Assembly (NCBI RefSeq): GCF_029626105.1
Contig: NZ_JARUBH010000009.1
Location: forward strand, 6,448,001-6,512,000
Direction: 5' to 3'
DNA: 64,000 nt
Origin: Solwaraspora sp. WMMD792
Lineage (GTDB): Bacteria > Actinomycetota > Actinomycetes > Mycobacteriales > Micromonosporaceae
Below the pieces are notes generated by a model. The model made no database searches. It worked only from the letters and a program-made list of their open reading frames with translations, and was not told the origin of the DNA. The position numbers were made by a program, and so were the translations under genes. Below are positions 16,416 to 25,353 of this stretch, one piece after another (the stretch's first letter is position 1; every line of letters starts with the position of its first letter).

Positions 16416-17558
16416 GTGCGCACGTTGCTGCGGCCGACGGCGGTGCTCGGCCTGCTGTCGGTGCTGACCGGATGCGTCGCGGCCGGCGGCGAGCAGACGG
16501 CACCGGCCAGCGCCTGCGGCAGCCGCATCGCGGTCCTCGGCCCGCTCTCCGGTGACTCGGCCGACCTCGGCGGCAACGTCCGCGACGGCGCCCGCCTGGC
16601 CTTCGACCAGTACCGGGCGGAGCATCCGGACTGCCCGGTGGAGCTGGTCGAGTTCGATTCGCAGGGCGACCCGAAGCAGGCCCCCGCGCTGGCCCAGCAG
16701 ATCGTCAACGACGCCCGCATCATCGGGGTGGTCGGTCCGGGTTTCTCCGGCGAGGCCGAAGCGGCACTGCCGATCCTCGACCAGGGTGGCGTCGCCACCA
16801 TCACCACCTCGGCGACCCGTACCGAACTGAGCGAACGCGGCTGGTCCACCTTTCACCGGCTGGTCGGCAACGACGCCGCGCAGGGGCGTGCCGCCGGTCG
16901 GTACATCGACCAGGCGCTGGGCGGCACGGCGGTGTTCGTCGTCGACGACGGCGGGGCGTACGGCCAGGGGCTGGCCGACCAGGTGGCCGCCGGACTCGGC
17001 GCCAAGGTGGTGCAGCGGGCGACGGTCGCCGCCGGTGCGACCGACTTCAGCGCGGTCGTCGGGCAGATCCGTTCCGCCGACGCCGACGTGGTCTTCTACG
17101 GCGGCTACTACGCGGAAGCCGGTCGGCTGCGCCGACAGCTCCGCGCGGCCGACATCCCGGCGACCTTCGTCGCCGGTGACGGGGCGAAGGCGGACGGCTT
17201 TCTCCGCGAGGCCGGCGACGACGCCGAGACCGGGGTGGTGATCACCTGCCCCTGCCTGCCGCCGGAGCGGGCCGGGGCCGAGTTCCCGCAGCGCTACCGG
17301 GAACGCTTCGGGGTGGATCCGGGCACCAACTCCGCCGAGTCGTACGACGCGGCGACGGTGTTCCTCGCCGGAATCCAGGCCGGACACGGAGACCGGGCCG
17401 CGATGGCCGCGTTCGTCGACGACTACGACGCGCCCGGGGTCACCACCCGGATCGCCTGGACCGGCACCGGCGAGCTGGTGGCGTCGTCGGTGGTGGTCTG
17501 GGCGTTCCGCGTCCAGCAGGGCCGGTTCGTGGCGGAGCGGTCCATCCCGGCAAGTTGA
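16416..17558 (+). CDS. Branched-chain amino acid-type substrate-binding lipoprotein (orphan)
   Basis: About 380 residues with a lipobox LTGC after a short hydrophobic segment. The mature part is a type I periplasmic-binding (Leu/Ile/Val-binding) fold: RIAVLGPLSGDSADLGGNVR, DSQGDPKQAPALAQQIV, GVVGPGFSGEAEAALPIL, VFYGGYYAEAGRLRRQL (each 20 residues or fewer). GTG 16416 was chosen for the AGGAGG five bases upstream; GTG 16410 overlaps that site. No LivHMGF permease or ATPase is nearby, so it either serves a distant transporter or acts as a sensor component. Ligand unknown. Confidence 0.85.
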   Translation: MRTLLRPTAVLGLLSVLTGCVAAGGEQTAPASACGSRIAVLGPLSGDSADLGGNVRDGARLAFDQYRAEHPDCPVELVEFDSQGDPKQAPALAQQIVNDARIIGVVGPGFSGEAEAALPILDQGGVATITTSATRTELSERGWSTFHRLVGNDAAQGRAAGRYIDQALGGTAVFVVDDGGAYGQGLADQVAAGLGAKVVQRATVAAGATDFSAVVGQIRSADADVVFYGGYYAEAGRLRRQLRAADIPATFVAGDGAKADGFLREAGDDAETGVVITCPCLPPERAGAEFPQRYRERFGVDPGTNSAESYDAATVFLAGIQAGHGDRAAMAAFVDDYDAPGVTTRIAWTGTGELVASSVVVWAFRVQQGRFVAERSIPAS

Positions 17559-17609
17559 CCTGCGCGCCCCTGGCGGGCGCGTCCGTGAACGTGGCAGAGG
17601 AGTTCAGTC

Positions 17610-18377
17610 ATGACCCTACCGACCACGGCCGGCAGTGGCGGTGCCGGCGACGCCTGCACCGGGGCGGACAGCCGGCCCGGTGGCGGCACCGAGAAGGTGC
17701 TGCGCGCCGTCGCGGCCGGCCCGCTCGGCGCGTACCCGTTGCTGGAGGCCGCGTTCTGCTGGAACGAGCGGCGGCCGGTCGGCTGGCGCCGGCTGGGGGC
17801 GGCGTCGACCACCGCGGACCGGCAGCTACCGGTTGCGCAGACCGAGCAGCCCGCGGCCGCGGCCCGGACCGCCCGCCTGCTGTCCACGATCACCTGGTCG
17901 GTGACCAGCCCGGTCGGCGCATGCACGTCGCTGACCAGGGTCGAGGTGTCCTCGGACGGGTACCACCGGGTGTTGCGGGCGTTGGCCGGCGCGTGGCGCG
18001 ACGGGCGGCGGATGCTCGGCAGTCCCGGGCTGGCGGCCGCGCACTACCCCGCTGCGCTGGCCGTCTGGCGGATGGCCGCGCTGCTGGCTCCGGCGGACCG
18101 GACCGCCGGGGTGCTCGCCATCTCGGTGAGCACCCCGGCGGCGGCGCTGCTGCGAAGTGCCGCACCGGCGTTGGCGCTGCCGCACACGGTCGTCGAGCGC
18201 AGCGGGCGCAGCACCGTGATCCGGGTGGACCGCCCGACGCTGTTCCGCCGGCTGCTGACCGAGATCGACCCGGCCGTCACCGGTTCGGGCGACGGCACGC
18301 CCGCCGGACGGCCGGTGGTGGCGGTCGGACGCCGGCTGCCGGCCGAGTCGATGCGCCGGCTGGCAGCCGCCGGCTGA
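17610..18377 (+). CDS. Uncharacterised 255-residue protein
   Basis: I do not recognise this protein. It starts at ATG 17610 behind a good AGAGGAG site and encodes an Ala/Arg/Leu-rich sequence without signal peptide or membrane helices. The N-terminus is Gly/Ala-rich. The middle (VLRALAGAWRDGRRMLGSPG and LAVWRMAALLAPADR) looks helical and the C-terminus (RPTLFRRLLTEIDPAV) alpha/beta. Codon position-3 GC is as high as in neighbours, supporting a real gene. It follows the binding protein by 51 bp on the same strand and may be co-transcribed. Confidence 0.6.
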   Translation: MTLPTTAGSGGAGDACTGADSRPGGGTEKVLRAVAAGPLGAYPLLEAAFCWNERRPVGWRRLGAASTTADRQLPVAQTEQPAAAARTARLLSTITWSVTSPVGACTSLTRVEVSSDGYHRVLRALAGAWRDGRRMLGSPGLAAAHYPAALAVWRMAALLAPADRTAGVLAISVSTPAAALLRSAAPALALPHTVVERSGRSTVIRVDRPTLFRRLLTEIDPAVTGSGDGTPAGRPVVAVGRRLPAESMRRLAAAG

Positions 18378-18382
18378 CCGGG

Positions 18383-18455
18383 CCGTCGGCCGGGCCGACG
18401 GAGTCCACCGGCCGGGCCGACGGAGCCCGCAGCCGGTCAGCAGGTCAGCCGGCTG
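18383..18455. terminator. Hairpin-rich convergent terminator region
   Basis: CCGTCGGC...GCCGACGG (8-bp stem, 3-nt loop, 18383-18401) and GCAGCCGG...CCGGCTGC (from about 18429) lie between the convergent genes ending at 18377 and 18445. The second hairpin overlaps the end of the minus-strand gene. Confidence 0.45.
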
Positions 18456-19341
18456 CGGCGGGGCCGGTCCGGCGGCGCGGCCGGCGGGTCAGCCCGAAGC
18501 CGACCACGCCACCGACGGCGGCCAGTACACCACCGGCCACCGTCCAGATCCACCGACTCGTCAGGCCGGGCAACCAGCCGCTGAACCAGCCGACGACACC
18601 ATCCCACCAGGACTCTTCGCTGACCTGTCCGGCGGCGTCGGCCGTATCGGTGCCGTCGGCCGTGTCGGTGCCGTCGGCCGTGTCGGTGCCGTCGGCCGCG
18701 CTGGTGAGCACCGCCCCCTGCCGTACGGTCGGCGTCAGCGGCGCCGCCAGCCGGCCGCCCTCCGGGCTGGTGTCGCCCGACACGTCGGCGCTCACCCGCA
18801 GCTCGACCTGCACCGGCAGACCGAGGTCCTGCTCCGGCAGGTCGGTGACGGAGAGTCGGACGTAGTAGGTGCCGGGTAGTGGATCGGCGGACCACGGCTC
18901 CGCCCAGGCCCGGACCTGCCGCAGTACGCAGCCCGCCCGTACCTGCCGGTCGGTGGCGGATCCGACGGGCGCCTGCATGCCCGCGGTGCACGGCTGGCGG
19001 CGGCGCAGCCCGTCGAACACGTCGATGGTCCAGGTCGACGCGCCGCTGCGCGTCGCCGGATCGGCGAGGGTCACGGTCGCCGCGATCGAGCTGGTCTGCC
19101 CGGCCTGGGCCGGGAACGACCAGTACAGGTACTCGCCGGTCGCGGCGGAGACCCGAACCGGCTGGTCGATGTGGACCGCCGCAGCGGTGAGGAACGACGT
19201 ACCGGCCTTGGTGAGAGTGGCCTCCACCGGTGCCGGGGTGGGGCCGTCGGCCGCCGCCGGGGTCGCGACGAGAAGGACGGCGGCGCCAGCGGCGCCGACG
19301 GCCAGGCCGGTGCGGGTCAGCCGGAATGTACGACGGGTCAA
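18445..19341 (-). CDS. Secreted, C-terminally membrane-anchored partner of VWA protein
   Basis: 298 residues starting with TTG 19341, one base after the stop of the VWA gene. A signal peptide (GLAVGAAGAAVLLVATPAAA) is followed by a beta-rich extracellular region with paired cysteines (QPCTAGMQ, RAGCVLRQ) resembling a jelly-roll or PPC-like domain (YYVRLSVTDLPEQDLGLPVQ). A Thr/Asp/Gly/Ala repeat linker comes next, then a C-terminal helix (VAGGVLAAVGGVVGFGL) and an Arg-rich cytoplasmic tail. The VWA protein has the same end-to-end plan, and their extracellular regions share the idea of a Pro/Asp-rich stalk. The two are one operon and probably one surface complex. Function unknown. Confidence 0.72.
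   Translation of the reverse strand: MTRRTFRLTRTGLAVGAAGAAVLLVATPAAADGPTPAPVEATLTKAGTSFLTAAAVHIDQPVRVSAATGEYLYWSFPAQAGQTSSIAATVTLADPATRSGASTWTIDVFDGLRRRQPCTAGMQAPVGSATDRQVRAGCVLRQVRAWAEPWSADPLPGTYYVRLSVTDLPEQDLGLPVQVELRVSADVSGDTSPEGGRLAAPLTPTVRQGAVLTSAADGTDTADGTDTADGTDTADAAGQVSEESWWDGVVGWFSGWLPGLTSRWIWTVAGGVLAAVGGVVGFGLTRRPRRRTGPAAAG
18641..18694 (-). repeat. In-frame minisatellite, three 18-bp units
   Basis: Three copies of gccgtgtcggtgccgtcg (the first with one change) encode the T-A-D-G-T-D repeat in the membrane-proximal stalk of the VWA partner protein. Confidence 0.8.
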
Positions 19342-19342
19342 C

Positions 19343-20698
19343 TCAGCTCTCCTTCCAGACAGTGGTCCACCAGCGGGTCAGCCAGCCGGCGAAGACTCCG
19401 GTGACCAGCCCCGCGAGGCTGAGCACGATCAGCAGCAGCCAGCCGCGGCCCAGGCCCGGGCTTTCCGGGGTGGGGGAGGCGGCCACCAGATCGACGGTGA
19501 GCTCGATCGGCATGCCCGGGGCGTCACCGGCCCCGCCGGCGGCGGCGAACGAGTTGCTGACCACCAGGCAGACCTCGGAGGGCGGTGGTTCCACGCCGGC
19601 GGCCGTCGGCGCGGCGGCGGACGGAGTACCGGCCAGGTCAGCAGTTCCATCGGCGTCGTCGGCCCGGTCGGTGTCGTCGGCCCGGTCGGTGTCGTCGGTC
19701 CGGTCGTCTTCCGGGCCGGCGGACCAGCGCAGGCCGGTGGACAGTACGTCGGTCCGGCCGCTGCCGGCGTCGGTACCCCGGACCAGTTCACGGCCGTTGG
19801 GATGGACCGCGCGGAGCAGGATCCCGTAGTCCCGGTTCACCGGGCGGTCCAGCGCGATGCTCACCGAGGCGCGCAGCTCCTGGTCCGCTCGGATCGGTAC
19901 GCGGTACCAGCGGTGCTCCTCGAAGCGTTCCCGGTCGGTGTAGACGCCGGCCGCGAGCAGTGGTGCCGCCGTGCAGTCGGTGCTGCCGGTGACCAGCTCC
20001 GGGGTCTGGGTGTAGGTGTCCTGGGCCCGGTCGACCAGCTGGTTGATCCGGTCGGCGAGCTGGTCGGCGCTCTGCGCGGTGGTGTACGTGCCGCCGGTGG
20101 CCCCGGCGATGCAGACCAGCTGCTGGCGGACCTTGTCGTCGAGGGTGAGGCCGAGCGTGTCGACGATCAGCCGGGTGCCCTGGGCGGCGAGTTCCCGGGC
20201 GACGTCACACGGGTCGGGTGGGGCGCAGGTGTCCTCACCGTCGGTGATCAGAACGATGCGGCGGGCGGTCTCACCAGAGCCGAGATCCTTGGCCGCCTCC
20301 CGCAGCGCCAGCCCGATCGGGGTGAAGCCGGTGGGCCGCAGGCTGGCGATCGCGGCCTTCGCCTGGTCGCGGTCGACCGGCCCGACCGGCACGATCTGCT
20401 GGGTGTCCTGGCAGCCGAGTGCCTTGTCGTCGCCGGGGTAGGTGGCACCGAGGACCCGGATGCCCAGGTCGGTGCCGGCCGGCACGGCGTCGACGACCTC
20501 GTTGAACGCGCGTTGGGCGACGGCCATCCGGGTCTGGCCGTTCATGTCGGGCTCCCGCATCGAGCCGCTGACGTCCAGGACCAGCTGCATCCGCAGGTTC
20601 TCGGTGGTCTCGTCGGCACCGGCGGGCGGGGTTCCGGGCAGGATGATGACGCCCAGTAGTCCGATCAGGACAGCCTGGGCGGTACGTCGGATGATCAC
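19343..20698 (-). CDS. Secreted VWA-domain protein with C-terminal membrane anchor
   Basis: 451 residues. The signal peptide is AVLIGLLGVIILPGTPPAGA. The von Willebrand A domain (about 35-235) has an intact MIDAS, LVLDVSGSM, with Thr in TGFTPIG and Asp in LITDGEDTC. A beta-rich domain follows (residues about 240-420), then a single helix GWLLLIVLSLAGLVTGVFAG and a short basic tail. A D-D-T-D-R-A repeat occupies the stalk. GTG 20698 is six bases from a TAGGAT -10, so the mRNA is probably leaderless. It is operonic with the membrane-anchored protein downstream. The metal site suggests adhesion or complex assembly at the cell surface. Confidence 0.82.
   Translation of the reverse strand: MIIRRTAQAVLIGLLGVIILPGTPPAGADETTENLRMQLVLDVSGSMREPDMNGQTRMAVAQRAFNEVVDAVPAGTDLGIRVLGATYPGDDKALGCQDTQQIVPVGPVDRDQAKAAIASLRPTGFTPIGLALREAAKDLGSGETARRIVLITDGEDTCAPPDPCDVARELAAQGTRLIVDTLGLTLDDKVRQQLVCIAGATGGTYTTAQSADQLADRINQLVDRAQDTYTQTPELVTGSTDCTAAPLLAAGVYTDRERFEEHRWYRVPIRADQELRASVSIALDRPVNRDYGILLRAVHPNGRELVRGTDAGSGRTDVLSTGLRWSAGPEDDRTDDTDRADDTDRADDADGTADLAGTPSAAAPTAAGVEPPPSEVCLVVSNSFAAAGGAGDAPGMPIELTVDLVAASPTPESPGLGRGWLLLIVLSLAGLVTGVFAGWLTRWWTTVWKES
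19655..19708 (-). repeat. In-frame minisatellite, three 18-bp units
   Basis: Three copies of gtcgtcggcccggtcggt (the third diverged) encode the D-D-T-D-R-A repeat in the VWA protein. Unit length equals that in the partner gene, but the sequence differs. Confidence 0.8.
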
Positions 20699-20704
20699 CG
20701 GGCG

Positions 20705-20710
20705 ATCCTA
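20705..20710 (-). promoter_or_regulatory. -10 element for leaderless VWA operon
   Basis: On the minus strand TAGGAT is followed by six bases and then GTG 20698. Confidence 0.4.
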
Positions 20711-20811
20711 GTGATCATCCAATGTGCCCTCCACAGTGGCAGGCCGCGGACCGGTGCGGGATCGGGCAGCGGCCACGGGGTTGCGACCGGGCGGTCGTCA
20801 CGCGTACCGGC

Positions 20812-23800
20812 TCAGTCGCGGTGTGGGGTCTCGAACAGTTCGGTGACCATCTTGGCGTAGTCGCGGGCCATGTCGCCGAACTGGTAGCTGCGGGCGGCGG
20901 CCCGGGCCGCCAGCTCCACGTGTCTGCCGCGCAGATTGGTCGAGGCCAGCAGGGCGTCGGTCAGCCCGTCGCGGGCCGCCGGATCGAAGCCGATGGTGTA
21001 CGCCGGATCGAGCAGCGCGGTCAACGCGCCCACCCGTGGCGCCACCACCGGGCGGCCGAACGAGACCGCCAGATGGAAGCTGCCCGAGTTGAGCACCGTG
21101 CGGTACGGCAGCACCACCGTGTCCGCGGCCTTGAAATAGAACTGGACCTCCTCGTCCGGGACCGGATCGAACATCGCGGTGATCCGAGGGTCACGGTCGC
21201 AACGTTCGGCCAGCCCGTCGCGCGGGTCGAGCCGTTTCGGCGCCCCCGCGACGATCAGCCGCAGCCGGGGATCCTGCTCACCGGCCGCGTTGAACGCGTC
21301 GAGCAGTTCGCTGACCCCCTTGTACGGTCGGATCCCACCGAAGAACAGCAGGACGTGATCGTCTGCGGCGTACCCGAACCGGCGACGGGCCGCGAGCCGG
21401 CTCACCGAGTCGGGATACACCCCGAGGTAGCTGCTGTGCCGGACGATCCGGACCTTCTCCGGCGGCAGCGGATAGTGTGGCGCGGTCGCCGCCACCGTCT
21501 CCGGGCAGAGCAGGTGCACGACATCGGCCTCGGCGGCGAGGTACCGGGCCAGCTCCTTCTCCACCTCCGGGAACTTCCACTCGTGCGGGAAGACGTTGTG
21601 AATGGTCCAGATCAGCCGGCCGCCCCGACGCCGCAGGTCGGCGATCCGGTTCTGGAACTCGGCCAGCCGCGCCGCCGCCTGCTGGGCGTCGGTGGCCGGG
21701 TGCACGATCGGGTCGGTCCAGTGCACGTGCAGCACGTAGTTGTCCAGCCGACCGGCGGCCAGGTGCGGGGCAGCGGAGACCCGGACGGCGTCGGCGACCG
21801 GGAACCACCGCACCCCGACGTCGCGTAACCCCGACATCAGCAGCTGCTGGTACGGATTGTCCAGGTAGTAGGGGTACGTGCCGACGAACCGGCTGTTCGC
21901 CCGGCGCGGCTGCGGGTCGAGCCCGTCGATCACCGCGTGCAGGTCCACCGCCCGGCGGGCGAACGAGTGCCGCTCGCGTACCACCGCGGACAGCTGGCCG
22001 GCCAGCGCGACGGTGCCGGCGGGGTCGCCGGTCAGCCGGGCGATCAGGTCGCCGAGGCTGGCCGCGTCGCTGTACGTGGGCAGCTGCGCCAGCCCGAGTT
22101 CGGCGAGCCCGATCCGGCAGTTCGTCAGGGGCAGCGCGCCCGCCGCCAGGCTCTCCAGCAGCCGGGAGTTGACGTTGCCGTACGGCCGGGTGGTGTGGTT
22201 GAGGTCGTCGAGCACCAGCAGCGCCCGCCGGTACAGGCCCGGCAGGTTGAAATAGCTGGTCGGGCCGCCGGCGTACCGGGAGAAGTACGAGTTCAGCCCG
22301 CGCTGCTCGCCGAAGACGACGAACGGGAAGGTGATGTCCACCCCACGCAGGCACTGGTACAGGTGCCGCTCCCGGCCCCACGAGTTGACCGTCGTCACCG
22401 CGCCACCGCGGACCTGGTCGGCACCGGGCAGGGTGAACAGCTCGGTGTCCACCCCGAGCGGCAGCAACCCGACCGGCCCGTCGTAGTGCTCGCGTAGCCG
22501 GCTGACCGAAGCGGACGAGGAGGCGACCACCGTGTCGAACAGGGCGAGGTGCGGATGCTCTCGCCAGCGGTCGGTTTCGTTGCGGACCCAGGCGACGATC
22601 CGGCAGCGGTCCGGCACGGTCAGCGGGTCGAACGTCGGGATCATGGCGACCGCCACGTCGGTCTCCGGCGGCAGCTCCGCCCAGCGCTCCGCCGGCAGGT
22701 ACGCGACCTCGTAGCCGTGTCGCTGCAGGTGGCGGCCGATCCCGACGGCGACGTAGAGGTCGCCGCGGCCGGCGTCCAGGTCGACGGTGGAGACGCAGAA
22801 CAGCACCTTCACCGCGTCCGAGCGGTGGAACCGGTCCTGCCCGCAGGCCCGCCGGTAGGCGTCGCACAGCACCGGATCAGCGGTCAGCCCGTGAAACTGG
22901 GCCGGCACGTTGGTGGCCGGCGCCCTGCGGCCCTCCGAGCTGTCGGCACCGGCACCGGTGCCGGTCGTGGCGCGTCGGTTGGTCGACCGGCTCCGTCGGC
23001 GTTTGACGGCCCGCAGGCCCTCGTTCGGCCGGAACACGTACCGGACCATCTTTCCGGCCCGGTACGTGTTGCTGTTGGTCATCTTGTTGATCCGGGTCTG
23101 CAGCCTGGTCGCCGTCTCCTGCAGTTCCTTGACCTTCTGCTGCGAGTCCTTCAGCTTCGCCTGGAACTGCGTCCGTTCCTGCTCGGCCCGGCGCAGCGTC
23201 TCACGGGCCTGCAGCGCGTCGAGTCGTTCCTGGCCGACCAGGTCCTGGGCGAGGCGGAACTGCTCGTCCAGCTGCCGGTGCCGGTGCTGCAGGTCGTCGA
23301 GTTGCGCGGCCAGCCGCTCGTTCTCGGCCAGCGCGTCGAGGTGGGCCGAATGCTCGGCGGCGAGCCGCTGCTCGGCCAGGCTGATCCGGACCGCTTCGGT
23401 GGACGGCCGGCACTCCATGACGTACTGGTAGGTCTCGGCCTCCGCACCTAGCTGGGCTACCACCCGGCGCAGCTCGGCGCTGATCTCGAAGGCGCGGGCC
23501 CGGTGCGGAGTCTGCTCGGCGGACCGGATCGTCCGGTGTGTCGCGCTGACCAGGAACCCGTTCGACTCCAGCAGCGTCTGCATGCTGGTCCGGGTGAAGA
23601 AGCGCAGGTGGGTCGAGTCCAGCAGGCCCGTCCTGGTGTACTCGAAGTTGCCGGTCATCAACTCGATGATGATCGACTCGTGCGCCATGTTCGGGAAGCT
23701 GACGACCAGCAGACCGTCCGGAGCGAGGATCTTGTCGTCACGCAGAGCGCGCAGGACGGAACCCGGCTCGATCAGGTGCTCCAGTACGTCGGCGAGGATC

Positions 23801-24087
23801 ACCACGTCGTACTCGCGGCCGGCCAGCACGCCGGGCCAGTCCGGTTCCCGCAGGTCGACGACCATCGTCTCCTGTACGCCGCCGGCCCGGGCCTCGGCGA
23901 GCGCCTCGGTGTCGACGTCGGCGCAGGTGACGGTGCGCCCCGCGACGGTGGCGAGCATGCCGGAGACGACGCCCGGCCCCGAACCGAGGTCGAGTACCCG
24001 GGGGCCACCGCTCGCCGCCAGCCGGTAGACGGCGGCGGCGGTGTTGTTGGTGTCCTCCGGCTCGAAACTGTAGGAGTATCTGCTCAA
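20812..24087 (-). CDS. Methyltransferase / coiled-coil / double glycosyltransferase fusion protein
   Basis: 1091 residues in one frame. Residues 1-200 are a class I SAM methyltransferase (motif I VLDLGSGPG near 34, VVILADVLEHLIEPGSVLRA near 94). Residues about 235-345 are a heptad-rich coiled coil. After a basic linker, about 415-700 is a CgeB-like or group 1 glycosyltransferase (FGEQRGLNSYFSRYAGG, NSRLLESLAAGALPLTNCR). About 720-1085 is a GT4-type transferase (VRIVRHSSYLGVYPDSV, LLFFGGIRPYKGVSELLDAF, YFKAADTVVLPYRT). It resembles multi-domain polymerising or capping enzymes that modify and extend a surface glycan, with the coiled coil setting domain distance. A GT2 gene lies upstream on the same strand. 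Product unknown. Confidence 0.82.
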   Translation of the reverse strand: MSRYSYSFEPEDTNNTAAAVYRLAASGGPRVLDLGSGPGVVSGMLATVAGRTVTCADVDTEALAEARAGGVQETMVVDLREPDWPGVLAGREYDVVILADVLEHLIEPGSVLRALRDDKILAPDGLLVVSFPNMAHESIIIELMTGNFEYTRTGLLDSTHLRFFTRTSMQTLLESNGFLVSATHRTIRSAEQTPHRARAFEISAELRRVVAQLGAEAETYQYVMECRPSTEAVRISLAEQRLAAEHSAHLDALAENERLAAQLDDLQHRHRQLDEQFRLAQDLVGQERLDALQARETLRRAEQERTQFQAKLKDSQQKVKELQETATRLQTRINKMTNSNTYRAGKMVRYVFRPNEGLRAVKRRRSRSTNRRATTGTGAGADSSEGRRAPATNVPAQFHGLTADPVLCDAYRRACGQDRFHRSDAVKVLFCVSTVDLDAGRGDLYVAVGIGRHLQRHGYEVAYLPAERWAELPPETDVAVAMIPTFDPLTVPDRCRIVAWVRNETDRWREHPHLALFDTVVASSSASVSRLREHYDGPVGLLPLGVDTELFTLPGADQVRGGAVTTVNSWGRERHLYQCLRGVDITFPFVVFGEQRGLNSYFSRYAGGPTSYFNLPGLYRRALLVLDDLNHTTRPYGNVNSRLLESLAAGALPLTNCRIGLAELGLAQLPTYSDAASLGDLIARLTGDPAGTVALAGQLSAVVRERHSFARRAVDLHAVIDGLDPQPRRANSRFVGTYPYYLDNPYQQLLMSGLRDVGVRWFPVADAVRVSAAPHLAAGRLDNYVLHVHWTDPIVHPATDAQQAAARLAEFQNRIADLRRRGGRLIWTIHNVFPHEWKFPEVEKELARYLAAEADVVHLLCPETVAATAPHYPLPPEKVRIVRHSSYLGVYPDSVSRLAARRRFGYAADDHVLLFFGGIRPYKGVSELLDAFNAAGEQDPRLRLIVAGAPKRLDPRDGLAERCDRDPRITAMFDPVPDEEVQFYFKAADTVVLPYRTVLNSGSFHLAVSFGRPVVAPRVGALTALLDPAYTIGFDPAARDGLTDALLASTNLRGRHVELAARAAARSYQFGDMARDYAKMVTELFETPHRD

Positions 24088-24298
24088 GTCCGTCTCCGCG
24101 GGTGCGCCGTGGGCCTCGTCGGCCGGGCGGTGCGTAGTCGGGGCGCAGGGGGTGGCTGAACAGCAACTTTACTGGATCAACGGGGTGAGCGGCGGCGAAG
24201 CGACAGCAACCGCGTCAAATCTGGTTGGCGATCCGTCGGGCTCCGCGCGGCTGGCGATCGGGCTCGTCTCCGGCTGACGATCCGCTCGTCGTCTCCGG

Positions 24299-25234
24299 CT
24301 AGCCGCAGACGAGCGCGTCGATGTCGTCGCGGCGGCCGAGGCGACCGTCCCGGCCGTCGGCGAGAGCCAGTTCGACGAGCTTTTCGTAGCCGACGCGCAA
24401 CTGCGGGGCATGGGTGGCGACCTGCTGGAGCCAACAGGTGGCGAACGCCTCCAGCTCCGACTCGATCTCGCTCAGCGGGGCGGTGAAGAACCGCTTGCTG
24501 AAGTGCAACCGGTTCCGGCACATGTAGTAGACGTAGTACGGCGGCGGGTATCTGCCGGCCGACCGTTTGTAGTGCCAGACCCGGGAGTAGGGAGCGAGGA
24601 CGGTACGCCAGCCGGCCTGCTGGGCGCGCAGGCAGTAGTCGGTCTCCTCGTAGTACAGGAAGTAGTCCTCGGACAGCAGACCGATCTGGCGTAGCGTCTC
24701 CCGCCGGATCAGGAAACACGCGCCGGTGACGTAGTCGACGTCGCGTACCGTCCCGTCCGGCACGGACGGATCGAACACCCCGGCGTCGGCGTGGTACGTG
24801 GACCCGTGGCCCTTGATTACGCCGCCGTTGAACAGAATGCGGGCCGGGTGTCCGCCGTCGAGGATGCGGCTGCCGACGATCCCGGCGTCCGGGTGCTCCT
24901 CGGCGGTCTGCAGCAGACGGGTCAACGTCTCCGCGCTGACGACCGCATCCGGGTTGAGCAGCCAGACGAACTCGGCGGACGACGCCAGTGCGGCCCGGAT
25001 CCCGATGTTGCAGCCAGCGGCGAAGCCGACGTTGTCGCCGGCCGAGACGACCTCCACGGCCGGATCCAGCAGGTCGGTGAGATCGGGTCCGGGGTGCTCC
25101 CGTTCGGTGTTGTCGACGACGATCACCCGCTGGTCGGCGGTGTCACTGGCCTGCAACGAGGTGAGGCAACGGACAGTGTCGTCGTAGTGCCGGTAGTTGA
25201 CTACGACGGTTGCTACCCGCGGCCCGATCCGCAC
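24299..25234 (-). CDS. GT2 family glycosyltransferase (rhamnosyltransferase-like)
   Basis: About 311 residues. ATVVVNYRHYDDTVRCL opens the GT-A fold; AGDNVGFAAGCNIGIRAA and WLLNPDAVV (the DXD-equivalent NPD) are hallmarks of the WbbL/RfbF rhamnosyltransferase-like subgroup. DYFLYYEETDYCLRAQQAGW holds the catalytic ED pair. GTG 25234 was chosen because GGGAGGT precedes it at the right distance; the frame is open further upstream to 25357 with no such site. It lies upstream of the large methyltransferase-glycosyltransferase fusion, 211 bp away, and probably acts in the same surface glycan pathway. Confidence 0.85.
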   Translation of the reverse strand: MRIGPRVATVVVNYRHYDDTVRCLTSLQASDTADQRVIVVDNTEREHPGPDLTDLLDPAVEVVSAGDNVGFAAGCNIGIRAALASSAEFVWLLNPDAVVSAETLTRLLQTAEEHPDAGIVGSRILDGGHPARILFNGGVIKGHGSTYHADAGVFDPSVPDGTVRDVDYVTGACFLIRRETLRQIGLLSEDYFLYYEETDYCLRAQQAGWRTVLAPYSRVWHYKRSAGRYPPPYYVYYMCRNRLHFSKRFFTAPLSEIESELEAFATCWLQQVATHAPQLRVGYEKLVELALADGRDGRLGRRDDIDALVCG

Positions 25235-25307
25235 AGGTGACCTCCCGAACGGCAGGCGTCCGTAGCCGGTCCGTCCACCTGGGCCGAGGCTATCAGCTCG
25301 GCCACCG

Positions 25308-25347
25308 GGTGTACGGCGGACCGCGCGGAGCCGGTCCGCCGTACACC
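25308..25347 (-). terminator. Terminator hairpin after the amylase gene
   Basis: A perfect 15-bp stem, GGTGTACGGCGGACC with its complement, closes a 10-nt loop and lies six bases beyond the amylase stop codon. Confidence 0.75.
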
Positions 25348-25353
25348 GTCGGG

